Shown: positions 25,890-34,222 of the stretch, one piece after another
How the letters are laid out: the number at the start of each line of letters is the position of its first letter
Numbering within the stretch: the first letter of the stretch is position 1
DNA from: an uncultured Dehalococcoidia bacterium
GTDB taxonomy: Bacteria; Chloroflexota; Dehalococcoidia; Lucifugimonadales; UBA3495
Direction: 5' to 3'
Assembly: GCA_958296445.1 (NCBI GenBank)
Contig: OY282565.1
Coordinates: 1,877,570-1,941,569 of the forward strand
DNA: 64,000 nucleotides
The notes under the pieces: model-generated
What the model was told of the DNA's origin: nothing
The model's database searches: none
The model's input: only the letters and a program-made list of their open reading frames with translations
Made by a program: the position numbers and the translations under genes

Positions 25890-27110
25890 TTAGTTTCCGG
25901 CGGCCGGGGCCGGGGTTGGCCGGCGTCCGAAGCTGAGGGTAGAGCCGGCGATTACTAGGGTCACCGGAACGAAACTCATTATCAGCATCGCCAGTTTCAG
26001 GTCTCCGGTCAACTCGACGATGTAACCGACAAACAGCGGCCCCATCGCTTGCCCCAGCGAAATCATCATCATTGTGAAGGTAAAGGCTACCGCCAGTTGG
26101 CGCGGCTGGATGCCCCGCAGGTTGAAAGGAACGGTAATCAGGATGGGAAAGAAAGTCCAGGCGAAGCCGTTGATGACGGCCATAAGGAAAATCAACGGCA
26201 GCCCGCCGGACAGAATCATTCCGGCAAAGGAGCCTACCATAATAATTCCCAGCACTTGGAGGAACCGGCCTTCCTGCTGCCAGGCGGCGGAGTAGTAGCC
26301 TGCGGCCAAGCCTACGATGCCGCCCAACACCACGTCCACGGCTAGGGCCACGCCGCTGATTCGTAGCGATACGCCGTACTCTTCCAGCATCAATGTGGGG
26401 TAGAAGGCCAGGAAGGCCGAAAAGGCCATGGTGGCTCCGGCGAATCCGCAGCCGCAAAGCCACAAATCGCGGTGAACCAGGGCGCCCCGCAGCAGGGAAA
26501 GGACGGGCTGGGATTGAGAGGCGGTAAATTCCTCGGTCACCCGGTCGCGCCCGATGAACAGCCAGAGAACCGTAAGGGCGACATAGTAGAATCCGAAAGC
26601 CCGCAGGGTCATACGCCAATCATCGGCGAGCAGTATCAGCAGCACCGGGGCCAGGGCCAGCCCGCCGCCGACAACTAGGCCGAAGAACACGTTGGACAAG
26701 CCGTTGACCAGCACTACTTCCCGGGGCGGGAACCACTGCCGCATAAGCAGGGCCCGCGCGGGTTGCTGCGCGATGGTGCCGATGCCGAACAGCAGACGCC
26801 CCAGCAGCAATACGGCGAACACGGGCGCCCAGCTTTGTAGAAACAGGCACAAGGCACATCCGATAAGGGTAGCGGTGGTCAGCCACTTGGGGGACAACCG
26901 CGAACCGGCGAATCCTACAGGCAGGGCCAGGACGATGGTGCTCCAAAAGGGCGCGGAACCCAGCAGTCCTTTTTGCCCGGATGACAGCGCCAAGTCGGCA
27001 GTGATGGCCGGTAACAGGATTCCCAGCGTGTTGATCACCATTTGCGCTGATACGCTGGCAATCAGGTAGAGGCAGATCACCACCCAGCGATAGGCGGGGT
27101 ATCCGGTCAT
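25890..27110 (-). CDS. MFS transporter
   Basis: 406 residues with about 12 hydrophobic segments split by a charged central loop near residues 190-210. The loop after segment 2 has GFAGSRLSPKW, a variant of the MFS motif A, and LLGRLLFGIGTIAQQPARALLM follows. GGAG lies before the ATG. It is upstream of the amidase gene on the same strand with a 136-base gap. Related carriers move organic anions, cyanate or nitrate and drugs; the substrate is not predictable. Plasma membrane. Confidence 0.88.
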   Translation of the reverse strand: MTGYPAYRWVVICLYLIASVSAQMVINTLGILLPAITADLALSSGQKGLLGSAPFWSTIVLALPVGFAGSRLSPKWLTTATLIGCALCLFLQSWAPVFAVLLLGRLLFGIGTIAQQPARALLMRQWFPPREVVLVNGLSNVFFGLVVGGGLALAPVLLILLADDWRMTLRAFGFYYVALTVLWLFIGRDRVTEEFTASQSQPVLSLLRGALVHRDLWLCGCGFAGATMAFSAFLAFYPTLMLEEYGVSLRISGVALAVDVVLGGIVGLAAGYYSAAWQQEGRFLQVLGIIMVGSFAGMILSGGLPLIFLMAVINGFAWTFFPILITVPFNLRGIQPRQLAVAFTFTMMMISLGQAMGPLFVGYIVELTGDLKLAMLIMSFVPVTLVIAGSTLSFGRRPTPAPAAGN

Positions 27111-27290
27111 TTTAACTCCGCATCCGTTGGACGCCCTGCCCCGTTATCCGCGGCGCGGCAATGGCGTAAACCCAGTCTATGGCATATCATATCCCCTGTA
27201 ACCCTATATTCGCCAATTTGGGGCGGTCAACCTGAGCGGATAAACGCTCGAAATCCTTAACAGAAACTAATAAGAGAGAGCGGGGCAGCT

Positions 27291-28286
27291 ATGGAGCGAA
27301 TCGGGGTAGGCTTTTCCGGGGGGATGGCGCCGCCGGATATTGTGGAGTGCGTGCGGCTGGCCGAGGAGCTGGGCTACGAATCGGCCTGGGTTGCCGAGGG
27401 ACACGGGGGCGACCAGTTCGCCATCCTCACCGCTTGCGCCGTAGCTACCAGCCGGATAAAGCTGGGAACCAGCATCACCAGCGTTTTCGTCCGTACTGCG
27501 CCCACCATCGCAATGGCCGCGGCCACGGTTGACCACTTTTCTAACGGGCGTTTCATTCTGGGCTTAGGCACCAGCCATAAGGTGCAGGTGGAGCCGGAAC
27601 ACGGGCTGGAGTTCACCCGGCCGGTGGCGCGGCTGCGGGAATGCGTTGACGTAGTGCGGGGCATTGTGCGCGACGGGGACATCCGGCACCGGGGCGAAAT
27701 CTATAACATTGAGCGATTCGACCTGTGGTTTGAGCCGGTGCGCCGTCAAATGCCTATCTATGTGGCTGCCGTGCGTCCCCGGATGCTGGAAATCTGCGGG
27801 GAGATTTCCGATGGAGCAATCCTGACTTGGTGTACTTTGGAGCGGGCCGCCGACTCTGCCCGTCACGTGGCTGAGGGAGCGGAGCGGGCCGGACGGAATC
27901 CGCAGGACGTGGACGTGGCGACATTGCTGGCCTGCGCGGTGTCGGAAGACCGCGACGCGGCCCGCGACGAGCTGCGCCGGTATATTGCATCCTATGTCTG
28001 GCGGTTCCCCCGCTACCGCCGTTTGGTGGCGGAAGCCGGGTTCGCCGAAGAAACGGAGGCCGTGGCCCAAGCCTGGCGGGAGGGCCGAACCGAGGATGCG
28101 CTGGCCCTGGCGCCCGCCGGGCTGGTGGACAGCGTGGCCCTGGCCGGTTCGCCGGAGGAATGCCGCGAGCGGCTGCGGCAATACCGGGAGGCGGGCATAA
28201 ATCTGCCCATCATATCGCCTCGCGCCTCCGGGCCCAACGCCAAAGCGCGGGCAATGGAAGTAATCCGCGCCTGCGCTCCGGCGTAG
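27291..28286 (+). CDS. luciferase-like (LLM) flavin/F420-dependent oxidoreductase
   Basis: 331 residues. TIM-barrel pattern of the LLM family: IGVGFSGGMAPPDIVECV at the start, AEELGYESAWVAEGHGGD, CAVATSRIKLGTSI, then ATVDHFSNGRFILGLGTSH and PIYVAAVRPRMLEICGEISDG. The arrangement resembles methylene-tetrahydromethanopterin reductase-like F420 enzymes as much as FMN monooxygenases. It would oxidise or reduce a small organic compound. The gene stands 69 bases before the RraA-like gene on the same strand. Confidence 0.9.
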   Translation: MERIGVGFSGGMAPPDIVECVRLAEELGYESAWVAEGHGGDQFAILTACAVATSRIKLGTSITSVFVRTAPTIAMAAATVDHFSNGRFILGLGTSHKVQVEPEHGLEFTRPVARLRECVDVVRGIVRDGDIRHRGEIYNIERFDLWFEPVRRQMPIYVAAVRPRMLEICGEISDGAILTWCTLERAADSARHVAEGAERAGRNPQDVDVATLLACAVSEDRDAARDELRRYIASYVWRFPRYRRLVAEAGFAEETEAVAQAWREGRTEDALALAPAGLVDSVALAGSPEECRERLRQYREAGINLPIISPRASGPNAKARAMEVIRACAPA

Positions 28287-28355
28287 CAATTAGTCCGCCC
28301 CCGCAATTCTTTGGAATAATCACGAAAACCCTGATTCCGGCAACGGAGAAACGCT

Positions 28356-29072
28356 ATGACCGCCATCAGCGCCGAAACGCTGGAAACTCTGCGCGGCATC
28401 CCTACGCAAACGCTGATTGACGGGCTGTGGGTGATGGGCTGGCCGATGAGCTTTATTCACGGGGCCAAGCCTTTGCGTCCGGGGCAGCGGATGGCCGGGC
28501 GGGCGGTGACTCTGCGCTTCGTACCGCACCGGCCCGACTTGGCTGCCGACAAGCCCAAGGGGGCCGACTCCGCCGAATATGTGGCCTTCGAGCTGTGCGG
28601 GCCGGAGACTGTGCTGGTCATAGACGCTATGGGCTGGGAGTACAGTTCCATCGGCGGCGACATCAAGTTTATGCGGCTGATGCAGCGGCGGGCGGGCGGC
28701 TTGGTCACCGACGGCGCAGTGCGCGACAGCAACGCGCTCAAGGAATACGGCTTTCCGGTCTATGCGGCCAATACCACCGCCAAGCAGGGCCCAGCCGAGT
28801 TCTGGCCGTGGCAGGTCAACGACGCCATCCAGTGCGGCGGCGTTCTGGTGCGCCCTGGCGACGCGATAGTGGGCGACGATGACGGGGCGGTGGCGGTTCC
28901 GGCGTCGGCGGTGGACGAGGTTATCCGCATAGCCCACGAGCGCGAAGAGGTGGAAGCGGTAATCAAGGCGCAACTGGAGGTGGAGCAGTGCAGCCCGGGC
29001 AAGTATTACCCGTTCAATGACTTGACTTGGCGTTTGTTTGAGGAAAAGACGGGGAAGAGGCGTGGGGGGTAA
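28356..29072 (+). CDS. RraA-family protein (HMG/CHA aldolase-like)
   Basis: 238 residues, GGAG before the ATG. It has the RraA core GGLVTDGAVRDSNALKEYGFPV with the Asp/Arg pair used by 4-hydroxy-4-methyl-2-oxoglutarate aldolases, and PGDAIVGDDDGAVAVP. True RraA regulators of RNase E are about 160 residues. The longer form and the metabolic neighbours favour an aldolase or decarboxylase acting on a hydroxy-keto acid. Cytoplasmic, probably trimeric or hexameric. Confidence 0.88.
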   Translation: MTAISAETLETLRGIPTQTLIDGLWVMGWPMSFIHGAKPLRPGQRMAGRAVTLRFVPHRPDLAADKPKGADSAEYVAFELCGPETVLVIDAMGWEYSSIGGDIKFMRLMQRRAGGLVTDGAVRDSNALKEYGFPVYAANTTAKQGPAEFWPWQVNDAIQCGGVLVRPGDAIVGDDDGAVAVPASAVDEVIRIAHEREEVEAVIKAQLEVEQCSPGKYYPFNDLTWRLFEEKTGKRRGG

Positions 29073-29114
29073 TTAACCCGCCTGACATTAAATAACGGGC
29101 AATAACGGGGGTAT

Positions 29115-29540
29115 GTGGTGCGTATCAACACGGATTTTCTGGTACGCTGTATCCAGACGCTGGAAACCGCTATGGAACAGTTGCGTCATCAGGAACCGGA
29201 TAGCATTGTCTACGACATATATCGTTCCGCTTGCGTTAAAGAATTTGAGATTATACTGGAGCAATGCGGAAGCCTGCTAAAGCGGCGTCTGCGCCCATAT
29301 TTCGCATCCAATCGCCAAGCAGACCGATTGACTTTCAAGGACAGATTCCGGTATGCCGCCAAGCACGACCTAATATCGGTGGCGGCCTGTGAAAGCTGGT
29401 TCCAATACCGCGATAACCGCAACGATACGGCTCATGACTACGGCGAAAATTTCGCAGAAACCACCCTGACGTTAATCCCGCAGTTCATAATCGACGCCAA
29501 AGCCCTGGCCGAAGTGATAGCAGAGGAAACCGATGACTGA
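29115..29540 (+). CDS. HepT-like HEPN-domain toxin / HI0074-type nucleotidyltransferase partner
   Basis: 141 residues from a GTG start. Helical throughout. The HEPN ribonuclease motif RX4HXY is intact as RNDTAHDY (R102, H107, Y109). It is followed, with an 8-base overlap, by a minimal nucleotidyltransferase, the classic HepT-MntA arrangement in which the transferase AMPylates the HEPN tyrosine and silences RNase activity. Here the toxin gene precedes the antitoxin. An HI0074-type accessory subunit is the alternative, but the intact RX4HXY favours a toxin. Confidence 0.87.
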   Translation: MVRINTDFLVRCIQTLETAMEQLRHQEPDSIVYDIYRSACVKEFEIILEQCGSLLKRRLRPYFASNRQADRLTFKDRFRYAAKHDLISVAACESWFQYRDNRNDTAHDYGENFAETTLTLIPQFIIDAKALAEVIAEETDD

Positions 29541-29883
29541 CCGTCTGCATCTGCATCCCCGCCACCGCCAACAAATTGAGGGCTTGCTACGAAAGCACTT
29601 GCCCGGCGTAGAAGTATGGGCCTACGGCAGCCGCGTAACCGGCCAATGTCACGAAGGCAGCGACTTGGATCTGGCTTTGCGCTCTCACGATTTAAGCCCC
29701 ATCCCTGCTGATGCCCTGCGGGAACTGCGCTATGCCTTTAGCGATTCCAACATTCCCATTCTGGTAGAGGCGCGGGATTGGGCGCGGCTGCCGGAGAGTT
29801 TTCGGCGGGAGATTGAGCGGGGGTATGTGGCGCTGGTGGGCAGCGATGCGGAATTGACGGAAAACCAGCGGAATGCTGGTTGA
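29533..29883 (+). CDS. MntA-like minimal nucleotidyltransferase antitoxin
   Basis: 116 residues. The GSX10DXD active site is present: GSRVTGQCHEGSDLDLAL (G32, S33, D44, D46), with a third acidic residue likely in ILVEARDW. By family it transfers AMP to its HEPN partner. It overlaps the HepT-like gene by eight bases and ends four bases into a longer open reading of the next ORF, so the three may be one transcript. Confidence 0.88.
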   Translation: MTDRLHLHPRHRQQIEGLLRKHLPGVEVWAYGSRVTGQCHEGSDLDLALRSHDLSPIPADALRELRYAFSDSNIPILVEARDWARLPESFRREIERGYVALVGSDAELTENQRNAG

Positions 29884-29942
29884 CTTTCATAGCACGATTA
29901 TGCTACCGTTGGGATACTGATTCAGATGGTGAGGTAGAAAAG

Positions 29943-30914
29943 ATGTCAAATGTGATTTCAACGTGCCAAATATGGGGAGATGAGTATCTGGCAACGGGAA
30001 TTTATTTTCCTCAAAATAGAATGTGTCGAATTGACAATTCCCCTCGTGCTGGTGGAGCGTATTGTATTCCTGAACCAGTTGTTAATGGTTCGATTTCTCG
30101 GCTTTCTTCTGAAGAGAAAGCTCGCCTAACAACTTGGCTCATTGATCAAAGGGCGCAAGGCGAGTCAGAACCTATTGTTTCGTCTGAAATAGTAGAGTAC
30201 ATCAAAAACGTACGTTCTCTTCCAATATACGAGCGAGCGGATAGACTGCTAAAGTTTATCAATGACCAATCGCTCAAAATCGGGGAACGTGTTAGGATTT
30301 ATGGCGATTTTTACTATTCTGCCTTGGCATACTCAGAGTCAACCGACAAAACTGAGGTCGCATATATTGCGAAATACTTGTCCGAAAAAGGCTGGATGGA
30401 AATTGCCGGCCATACTATTGATGACTATTTTAGTTCCATTGTAACTGTAGAAGGTTATAGTAGAATTGCAGAGCAAGCTGTCAATACCAACTCTTCCCAA
30501 GTATTTGTTGCTATGTGGTTCAACGACAGTACGGCTGATGCTTTTGAGAAAGGCATCAATCCAGCTATTAGAGAAGCTGGTTATCAGCCGTTGCGAATTG
30601 ACGCTAAAGAGCATATCAACAAGATTGACGATGAAATTATTGCCGAAATTCGTCGGTCAAGGTTTATCGTAGCAGACTTTACCCAAGGGGCGGATGGGGC
30701 TAGGGGTGGAGTATATTACGAAGCCGGGTTTGCGCACGGGCTTGGATTGCAGGTTATTTTCACGTGCCATAAAGATTCAGTGGCAGATCTGCATTTCGAT
30801 ACCAATCACTACAACCATATAGTTTGGGAGGAACCGGCCGATTTGAGAGATAAGCTGAAAAACCGAATCTTGGCAGTGATCGGTGAGGGTCCTCAGATTC
30901 GGAGAAGCGTTTGA
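29943..30914 (+). CDS. two-domain protein with C-terminal deoxyribosyltransferase/TIR-like domain
   Basis: 323 residues from the ATG at 29943, chosen for GAGG eight bases upstream; an earlier in-frame ATG at 29880 is possible. The C-terminal part from about 186 reads QVFVAMWFND, then a KGINPAIREAGY helix, KEHINKIDDEI, SRFIVADFT and GVYYEAGFAHGLG, the nucleoside 2-deoxyribosyltransferase / TIR-like fold with a candidate catalytic Glu260. The N-terminal 180 residues are unfamiliar, with a helix-turn stretch (YLSEKGWMEI) that could be a winged helix. Base composition is clearly AT-richer than the flanks. It may be an immune effector acting on NAD or nucleotides; this is inference. Confidence 0.7.
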   Translation: MSNVISTCQIWGDEYLATGIYFPQNRMCRIDNSPRAGGAYCIPEPVVNGSISRLSSEEKARLTTWLIDQRAQGESEPIVSSEIVEYIKNVRSLPIYERADRLLKFINDQSLKIGERVRIYGDFYYSALAYSESTDKTEVAYIAKYLSEKGWMEIAGHTIDDYFSSIVTVEGYSRIAEQAVNTNSSQVFVAMWFNDSTADAFEKGINPAIREAGYQPLRIDAKEHINKIDDEIIAEIRRSRFIVADFTQGADGARGGVYYEAGFAHGLGLQVIFTCHKDSVADLHFDTNHYNHIVWEEPADLRDKLKNRILAVIGEGPQIRRSV

Positions 30915-30979
30915 TTAAGGCACATCGTTGACTTCCGCAAACCTAGACTCTTTTCTCCAGCTGCCCGTCACCCGCGCCA

Positions 30980-31008
30980 TTGACGCCCTGCGCCCTCGGT
31001 GGTAAGCT
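30980..31008 (+). promoter_or_regulatory. possible promoter of the thiamine operon
   Basis: TTGACG (30980-30985) and TAAGCT (31003-31008) are 17 bases apart, and a start near 31015 would place the TPP riboswitch right at the 5' end of the RNA. Confidence 0.5.
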
Positions 31009-31029
31009 GTCTCGTAACGCAAATATGCT

Positions 31030-31123
31030 CTGGCGGGAGCTTGGGTTAGCCAGGCTGAGAGGGTGGCCGGTATCGCCGCCGACCGTCTGTACCTGACCCG
31101 GGTAATACCGGCGCAGGGACAAG
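31030..31123 (+). ncRNA. TPP riboswitch (THI element)
   Basis: The conserved THI-box parts are in order: GGGAGC, then CTGAGAGGGTGG (31054 on), and ACCTGACCCGGGTAATACCG with GCGCAGGGACAAG (31091-31123). These are the pyrimidine- and pyrophosphate-sensing helices that bind thiamine pyrophosphate. It precedes an intrinsic terminator and thiG, so TPP should stop transcription of the operon. Confidence 0.95.
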
Positions 31124-31163
31124 ACGCCGAAGCCCGGTTCGCCAGTACCCGGATAGTACCGGG

Positions 31164-31192
31164 GCCGCCAGGATCTTTCCCGGCGGCTTTTT
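31164..31192 (+). terminator. riboswitch-controlled intrinsic terminator
   Basis: GCCGCC (31164-31169) pairs with GGCGGC (31182-31187), followed by TTTTT. It sits between the TPP aptamer and thiG, as an expression platform should. Confidence 0.85.
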
Positions 31193-31247
31193 GCTTTCAA
31201 TCCCTTTGATTTCGATTTTGGATGGCGCTTTCAGGAGCAGGGGCGAG

Positions 31248-32039
31248 ATGTCGGACGAACTGGTTATTGCGGGCAAAAAATTCAAGTCGCGGCTGATTGT
31301 CGGCACCGGACGTTACCGCACTATGGAGGAAATGGTGGCCGCCGTGGAGGCGTCGGGCACCGAGATGATTACGGTGGCTATCCGGCGGCTGGATCTGGAC
31401 GACCCTACCAGCAAGACGCTGCTGGATTATATTGACTGGGGTAAGTACCAGATGCTGCCTAATACCGCGGGATGCGCTACGGTCGAGGAGGCTATGTTCG
31501 TGGCCCGGCTGGGCCGCGAGGTGGGGCGGACCGATTTTGTCAAGCTGGAGGTCATCCCCGACCCCAAGTACCTGTTTCCCGACGGCGCGGCTACGCTAGA
31601 GGCCGCCCGTCGGCTGGTGCAGGAGGGGTTTGTCGTTTTGCCATACATTCACGCCGACCCGGTGCTGGCAAAGAATCTGGAGGACGCGGGCTGCGCTACG
31701 GTGATGCCCTTGGGTTCGGCCATCGGTTCCGGGCAGGGGATTCATACCCGCGAGGAAGTGCGCATTATCATCGAGCAGGCCAATATCCCTGTGGTGGTGG
31801 ACGCCGGGCTGGCCGTGCCGTCGGACGCATCCCAGGCGCTGGAAATGGGCGCCGACGCCGTGCTGGTCAATACGGCCATCGCCCAGGCCAATGACCCGGC
31901 GATGATGGCCGAGGCGTTCAAGGCCGGGGTCGAGGGGGGGCGCAAGGCGTTTCTGGCCGGGCGCATCGCGGTGCGCCAGTATGCCGCCGCCAGTAGCCCC
32001 ACCGGCGACGTTCCTCAGCCTGCGGCGGCCGGGGCCTAG
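31248..32039 (+). CDS. thiG: thiazole synthase
   Basis: 263 residues from the ATG at 31248, since [21 protein letters not shown] is the normal ThiG beginning and the longer reading starts in the terminator. ThiG forms the thiazole phosphate from 1-deoxyxylulose phosphate, dehydroglycine and ThiS thiocarboxylate. The Schiff-base lysine is K99 in FVKLEVIPD, with [12 protein letters not shown] and [13 protein letters not shown] later. The last 20 residues (rich in A, P, G) are an extra tail. First gene of thiG-thiE-thiS, under the TPP riboswitch. Confidence 0.96.
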   Translation: MSDELVIAGKKFKSRLIVGTGRYRTMEEMVAAVEASGTEMITVAIRRLDLDDPTSKTLLDYIDWGKYQMLPNTAGCATVEEAMFVARLGREVGRTDFVKLEVIPDPKYLFPDGAATLEAARRLVQEGFVVLPYIHADPVLAKNLEDAGCATVMPLGSAIGSGQGIHTREEVRIIIEQANIPVVVDAGLAVPSDASQALEMGADAVLVNTAIAQANDPAMMAEAFKAGVEGGRKAFLAGRIAVRQYAAASSPTGDVPQPAAAGA

Positions 32040-32067
32040 CCCGAGGCCCGTAGCGGAGTCCGGTACT

Positions 32068-32739
32068 ATGCCTGTCGTTCTGGAGTTGCCCTGCCTTTGT
32101 CTGGTTACCGACAGCTCGGTTGTCGGCCCGGATGAGCTGGTTGCCTGCGTCGCCGCGGCGGTGGCCGGGGGGGTTGGCTTGGTGCAGCTACGGGCCAAGG
32201 ATCTGCCCGGCGGGCGACTGCTGTCGCTGGCGGCGGAGCTGAAGCGGGCGATAGACGGTCGGGCTGTCCTGCTGGTCAACGAGCGCGTTGACGTGGCGGT
32301 GGCCGTCGGCGCCGACGGTGTGCAGTTGGGCGAGGAGGCGTTGCCGGTGGCGGCGGCCCGCAGGTTGCTGCCGCAAGGGGCGCTCATCGGGCGGTCGGTG
32401 CATTCGGCGGCCGGCGCGGCGGATGCGGCGTTGGCCGGGGCCGATTTTCTGCTGGCGGGTTCTATGTTCGCCACTGGCTCGCATCCCGACGCGGCCCCCG
32501 CCGGGCCGGGGCTGATGCGGGAGGCGGCGGCCCGTTGCGATGCGCCGCTGGTGGGCATCGGCGGCATCACGCCCGGCAATTTGGGCGAGGTGGTGGCGGC
32601 CGGGGCCGCAGGGGTGGCCGTCATCCGCAGTATTCTGGGCGCGTCCGACCCGCAGGCGGCGGCGGAAGAGTTGAAGCTGGCCCTGCTGTCTGCCTGGCGT
32701 TCCCGCCCGTCCGTCCAAGCGCCCGCCCGCTTACCTTGA
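32068..32739 (+). CDS. thiE: thiamine-phosphate synthase
   Basis: 223 residues from the ATG at 32068 (GGAG nine bases upstream); a longer reading overlaps thiG and lacks homologous features. It couples the pyrimidine and thiazole moieties. Motifs: CLVTDSSV, GLVQLRAKDL with the QxR.K diphosphate site, LLVNERVDVAVAVGADGVQL, GRSVHSA and GIGGITPGN. The spacing is normal for ThiE. It sits between thiG and thiS. Confidence 0.93.
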   Translation: MPVVLELPCLCLVTDSSVVGPDELVACVAAAVAGGVGLVQLRAKDLPGGRLLSLAAELKRAIDGRAVLLVNERVDVAVAVGADGVQLGEEALPVAAARRLLPQGALIGRSVHSAAGAADAALAGADFLLAGSMFATGSHPDAAPAGPGLMREAAARCDAPLVGIGGITPGNLGEVVAAGAAGVAVIRSILGASDPQAAAEELKLALLSAWRSRPSVQAPARLP

Positions 32740-32758
32740 CCGGAGGCCCGTTGCCGAT

Positions 32759-32962
32759 ATGATTAACCTGATGGTGAACGGAAAATCCCGCCCCATAGAC
32801 GACAGCCTGGATTTGGAGTCGTACCTGGATTCCTTCGGGTTGGACTTGACGCACATCGCCGTCGGATATAACGGGGAGGTGCTGAAGCGCGAGCAGTACC
32901 CGGAGGTTACGCTACAGGACGGCGACATTCTGGAGATTGTGCGTCCTGTGGGCGGGGGCTGA
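32759..32962 (+). CDS. thiS: sulfur carrier protein ThiS
   Basis: 67 residues of ubiquitin-like fold ending in VRPVGGG, a C-terminal di-glycine as needed for adenylation and thiocarboxylate formation. The core shows IAVGYNGEVLKREQY and DGDILEIV. One extra glycine beyond the GG is within known variation. The stop overlaps the next small ORF (TGATG). Confidence 0.94.
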   Translation: MINLMVNGKSRPIDDSLDLESYLDSFGLDLTHIAVGYNGEVLKREQYPEVTLQDGDILEIVRPVGGG

Positions 32963-33222
32963 TGGCGTCGCTTTCGCCGCTTACTTTGGATGCGCTGGAT
33001 CCGGTGCTGCGGCAGGTTCTCAGCGATAACCGGGAGAAAGCCTTGTCGTGGATTCGCCGCGAGCCGGGGGCGTGGGGGTTCTTGGCCGGGCAAGGGGTTG
33101 TCGCCACCCGGCGCCACCTCGGGCGGCAATTGTCCGGCCCGGAGCGGCGTATGGTGTGGAGCCGCTTGTGGTGGTGGCTGGAGCAGTTGAAGCTGCGCCT
33201 ACAAGAATCCCCCGGGACCTGA
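32962..33222 (+). CDS. small unidentified protein coupled to thiS
   Basis: 86 residues, no family recognised. The predicted protein is basic and tryptophan-rich at the end (MVWSRLWWWLEQLKLRL), mainly helical, without membrane segment or signal. Its ATG overlaps the thiS stop by one base, so it is translated with the thiamine operon, and a hairpin with a short T run follows. The coupling argues that it is real, but no thiamine role can be claimed. Confidence 0.6.
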   Translation: MASLSPLTLDALDPVLRQVLSDNREKALSWIRREPGAWGFLAGQGVVATRRHLGRQLSGPERRMVWSRLWWWLEQLKLRLQESPGT

Positions 33223-33246
33223 ACCGACGAGTCGCTTCTCTTGCCG

Positions 33247-33268
33247 GGCGGGTTTTACACCCGCCTTT
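33247..33268 (+). terminator. probable terminator of the thiamine operon
   Basis: GGCGGG (33247-33252) and CCCGCC (33260-33265) flank a 7-base loop and are followed by TTT. The T tract is short. Confidence 0.5.
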
Positions 33269-33465
33269 GCGCTGTTTTAGGTTCTGCGTTGTCTTAGGGC
33301 AGGTTACGAATTCCTGCCATATCCAGTCGAATTTCGGTTATACTGGAAGGGCGCTTCAGGCTGGGCCGAATCCCGGGCGATTCCGGGTGAATCCGGCCCG
33401 TCCGTTTCAACGTAAGGGTAATGGGTAAAGATAACGGGTGGAATTTATCAACACTGGAGCAATCT

Positions 33466-34167
33466 ATGGATGACCCCATCGTAAAGGCCGTTGGAATTCA
33501 CAAGACTTATGACACCGGACAGGTTAAGGTGAATGCGCTCCGCGGCGTAGACCTGTCGGTTCAGCGGGGCGAAATGGTTGCGATTATGGGGCCCAGCGGC
33601 TGCGGCAAGACTACCATGCTCAACTGCTTGTCCGGGCTTGACGATGTGGATTCGGGGCAGGTGGTTATTGACGGCGTGGTGTTGCACAGTCTGCCGGACG
33701 ATGAGCGCAGCGACTACCGGGCCAGAAATATGGGCTTCGTGTTTCAGCTTTACAATCTGCTGCCGGTTCTTTCCTCGGTGGAAAACGTGGAGATGCCCCT
33801 GTTGCTTTCGGGCATGGGCGCGGCGGAATCCCGGCGGCGCTCCTTAGAGATACTGGAGCAGGTGGGGCTGGCCGAGCGGGCCAGCCATCTGCCCAGCGAG
33901 CTTTCCGGCGGCCAGCGCCAGCGGGTCACCATAGCCCGCGCCCTGGTCAACAAGCCATCCATCATTTGGGCCGACGAACCTACCGGCGATTTGGACAGCG
34001 AAACCGCCGACGAAATAATGAACCTCATCATCGAACTCAACCGGGACAACCAGCAGAGTTTCATCCTGGTCACCCACTCTATCGACGTAGGCCGCATGGC
34101 TCATCGCATCGTCCGAATGCGGGACGGCGCCATTGTGGACGACGGGTTCGGCAACAACCAGGGGTAA
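33466..34167 (+). CDS. ABC transporter ATP-binding protein (MacB/LolD type)
   Basis: 233 residues from the ATG at 33466, preceded by GGAG. Walker A is GPSGCGKTT (42-50), the ABC signature is LSGGQRQR (147-154) and Walker B is [12 protein letters not shown]. The shape matches MacB/LolD ATPases that drive mechanotransmission through FtsX-type permeases rather than substrate uptake. A 1161-residue permease of that class starts 55 bases downstream, so the two form one transporter in the plasma membrane. Confidence 0.95.
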   Translation: MDDPIVKAVGIHKTYDTGQVKVNALRGVDLSVQRGEMVAIMGPSGCGKTTMLNCLSGLDDVDSGQVVIDGVVLHSLPDDERSDYRARNMGFVFQLYNLLPVLSSVENVEMPLLLSGMGAAESRRRSLEILEQVGLAERASHLPSELSGGQRQRVTIARALVNKPSIIWADEPTGDLDSETADEIMNLIIELNRDNQQSFILVTHSIDVGRMAHRIVRMRDGAIVDDGFGNNQG

Positions 34168-34222
34168 GTATCCCTTCTCTCCGAAGAGAGGGTATTCAGT
34201 ATTGGAATAGGCGGCAGCGCGA

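Noticed and set aside
30915..31190. Small minus-strand ORFs (85 and 86 residues)
   Set aside because: They are antisense to the TPP riboswitch and its terminator.
33339..33344. TATACT as promoter of the ABC transporter operon
   Set aside because: No -35 or extended -10 can be matched, and it is 120 bases from the start.
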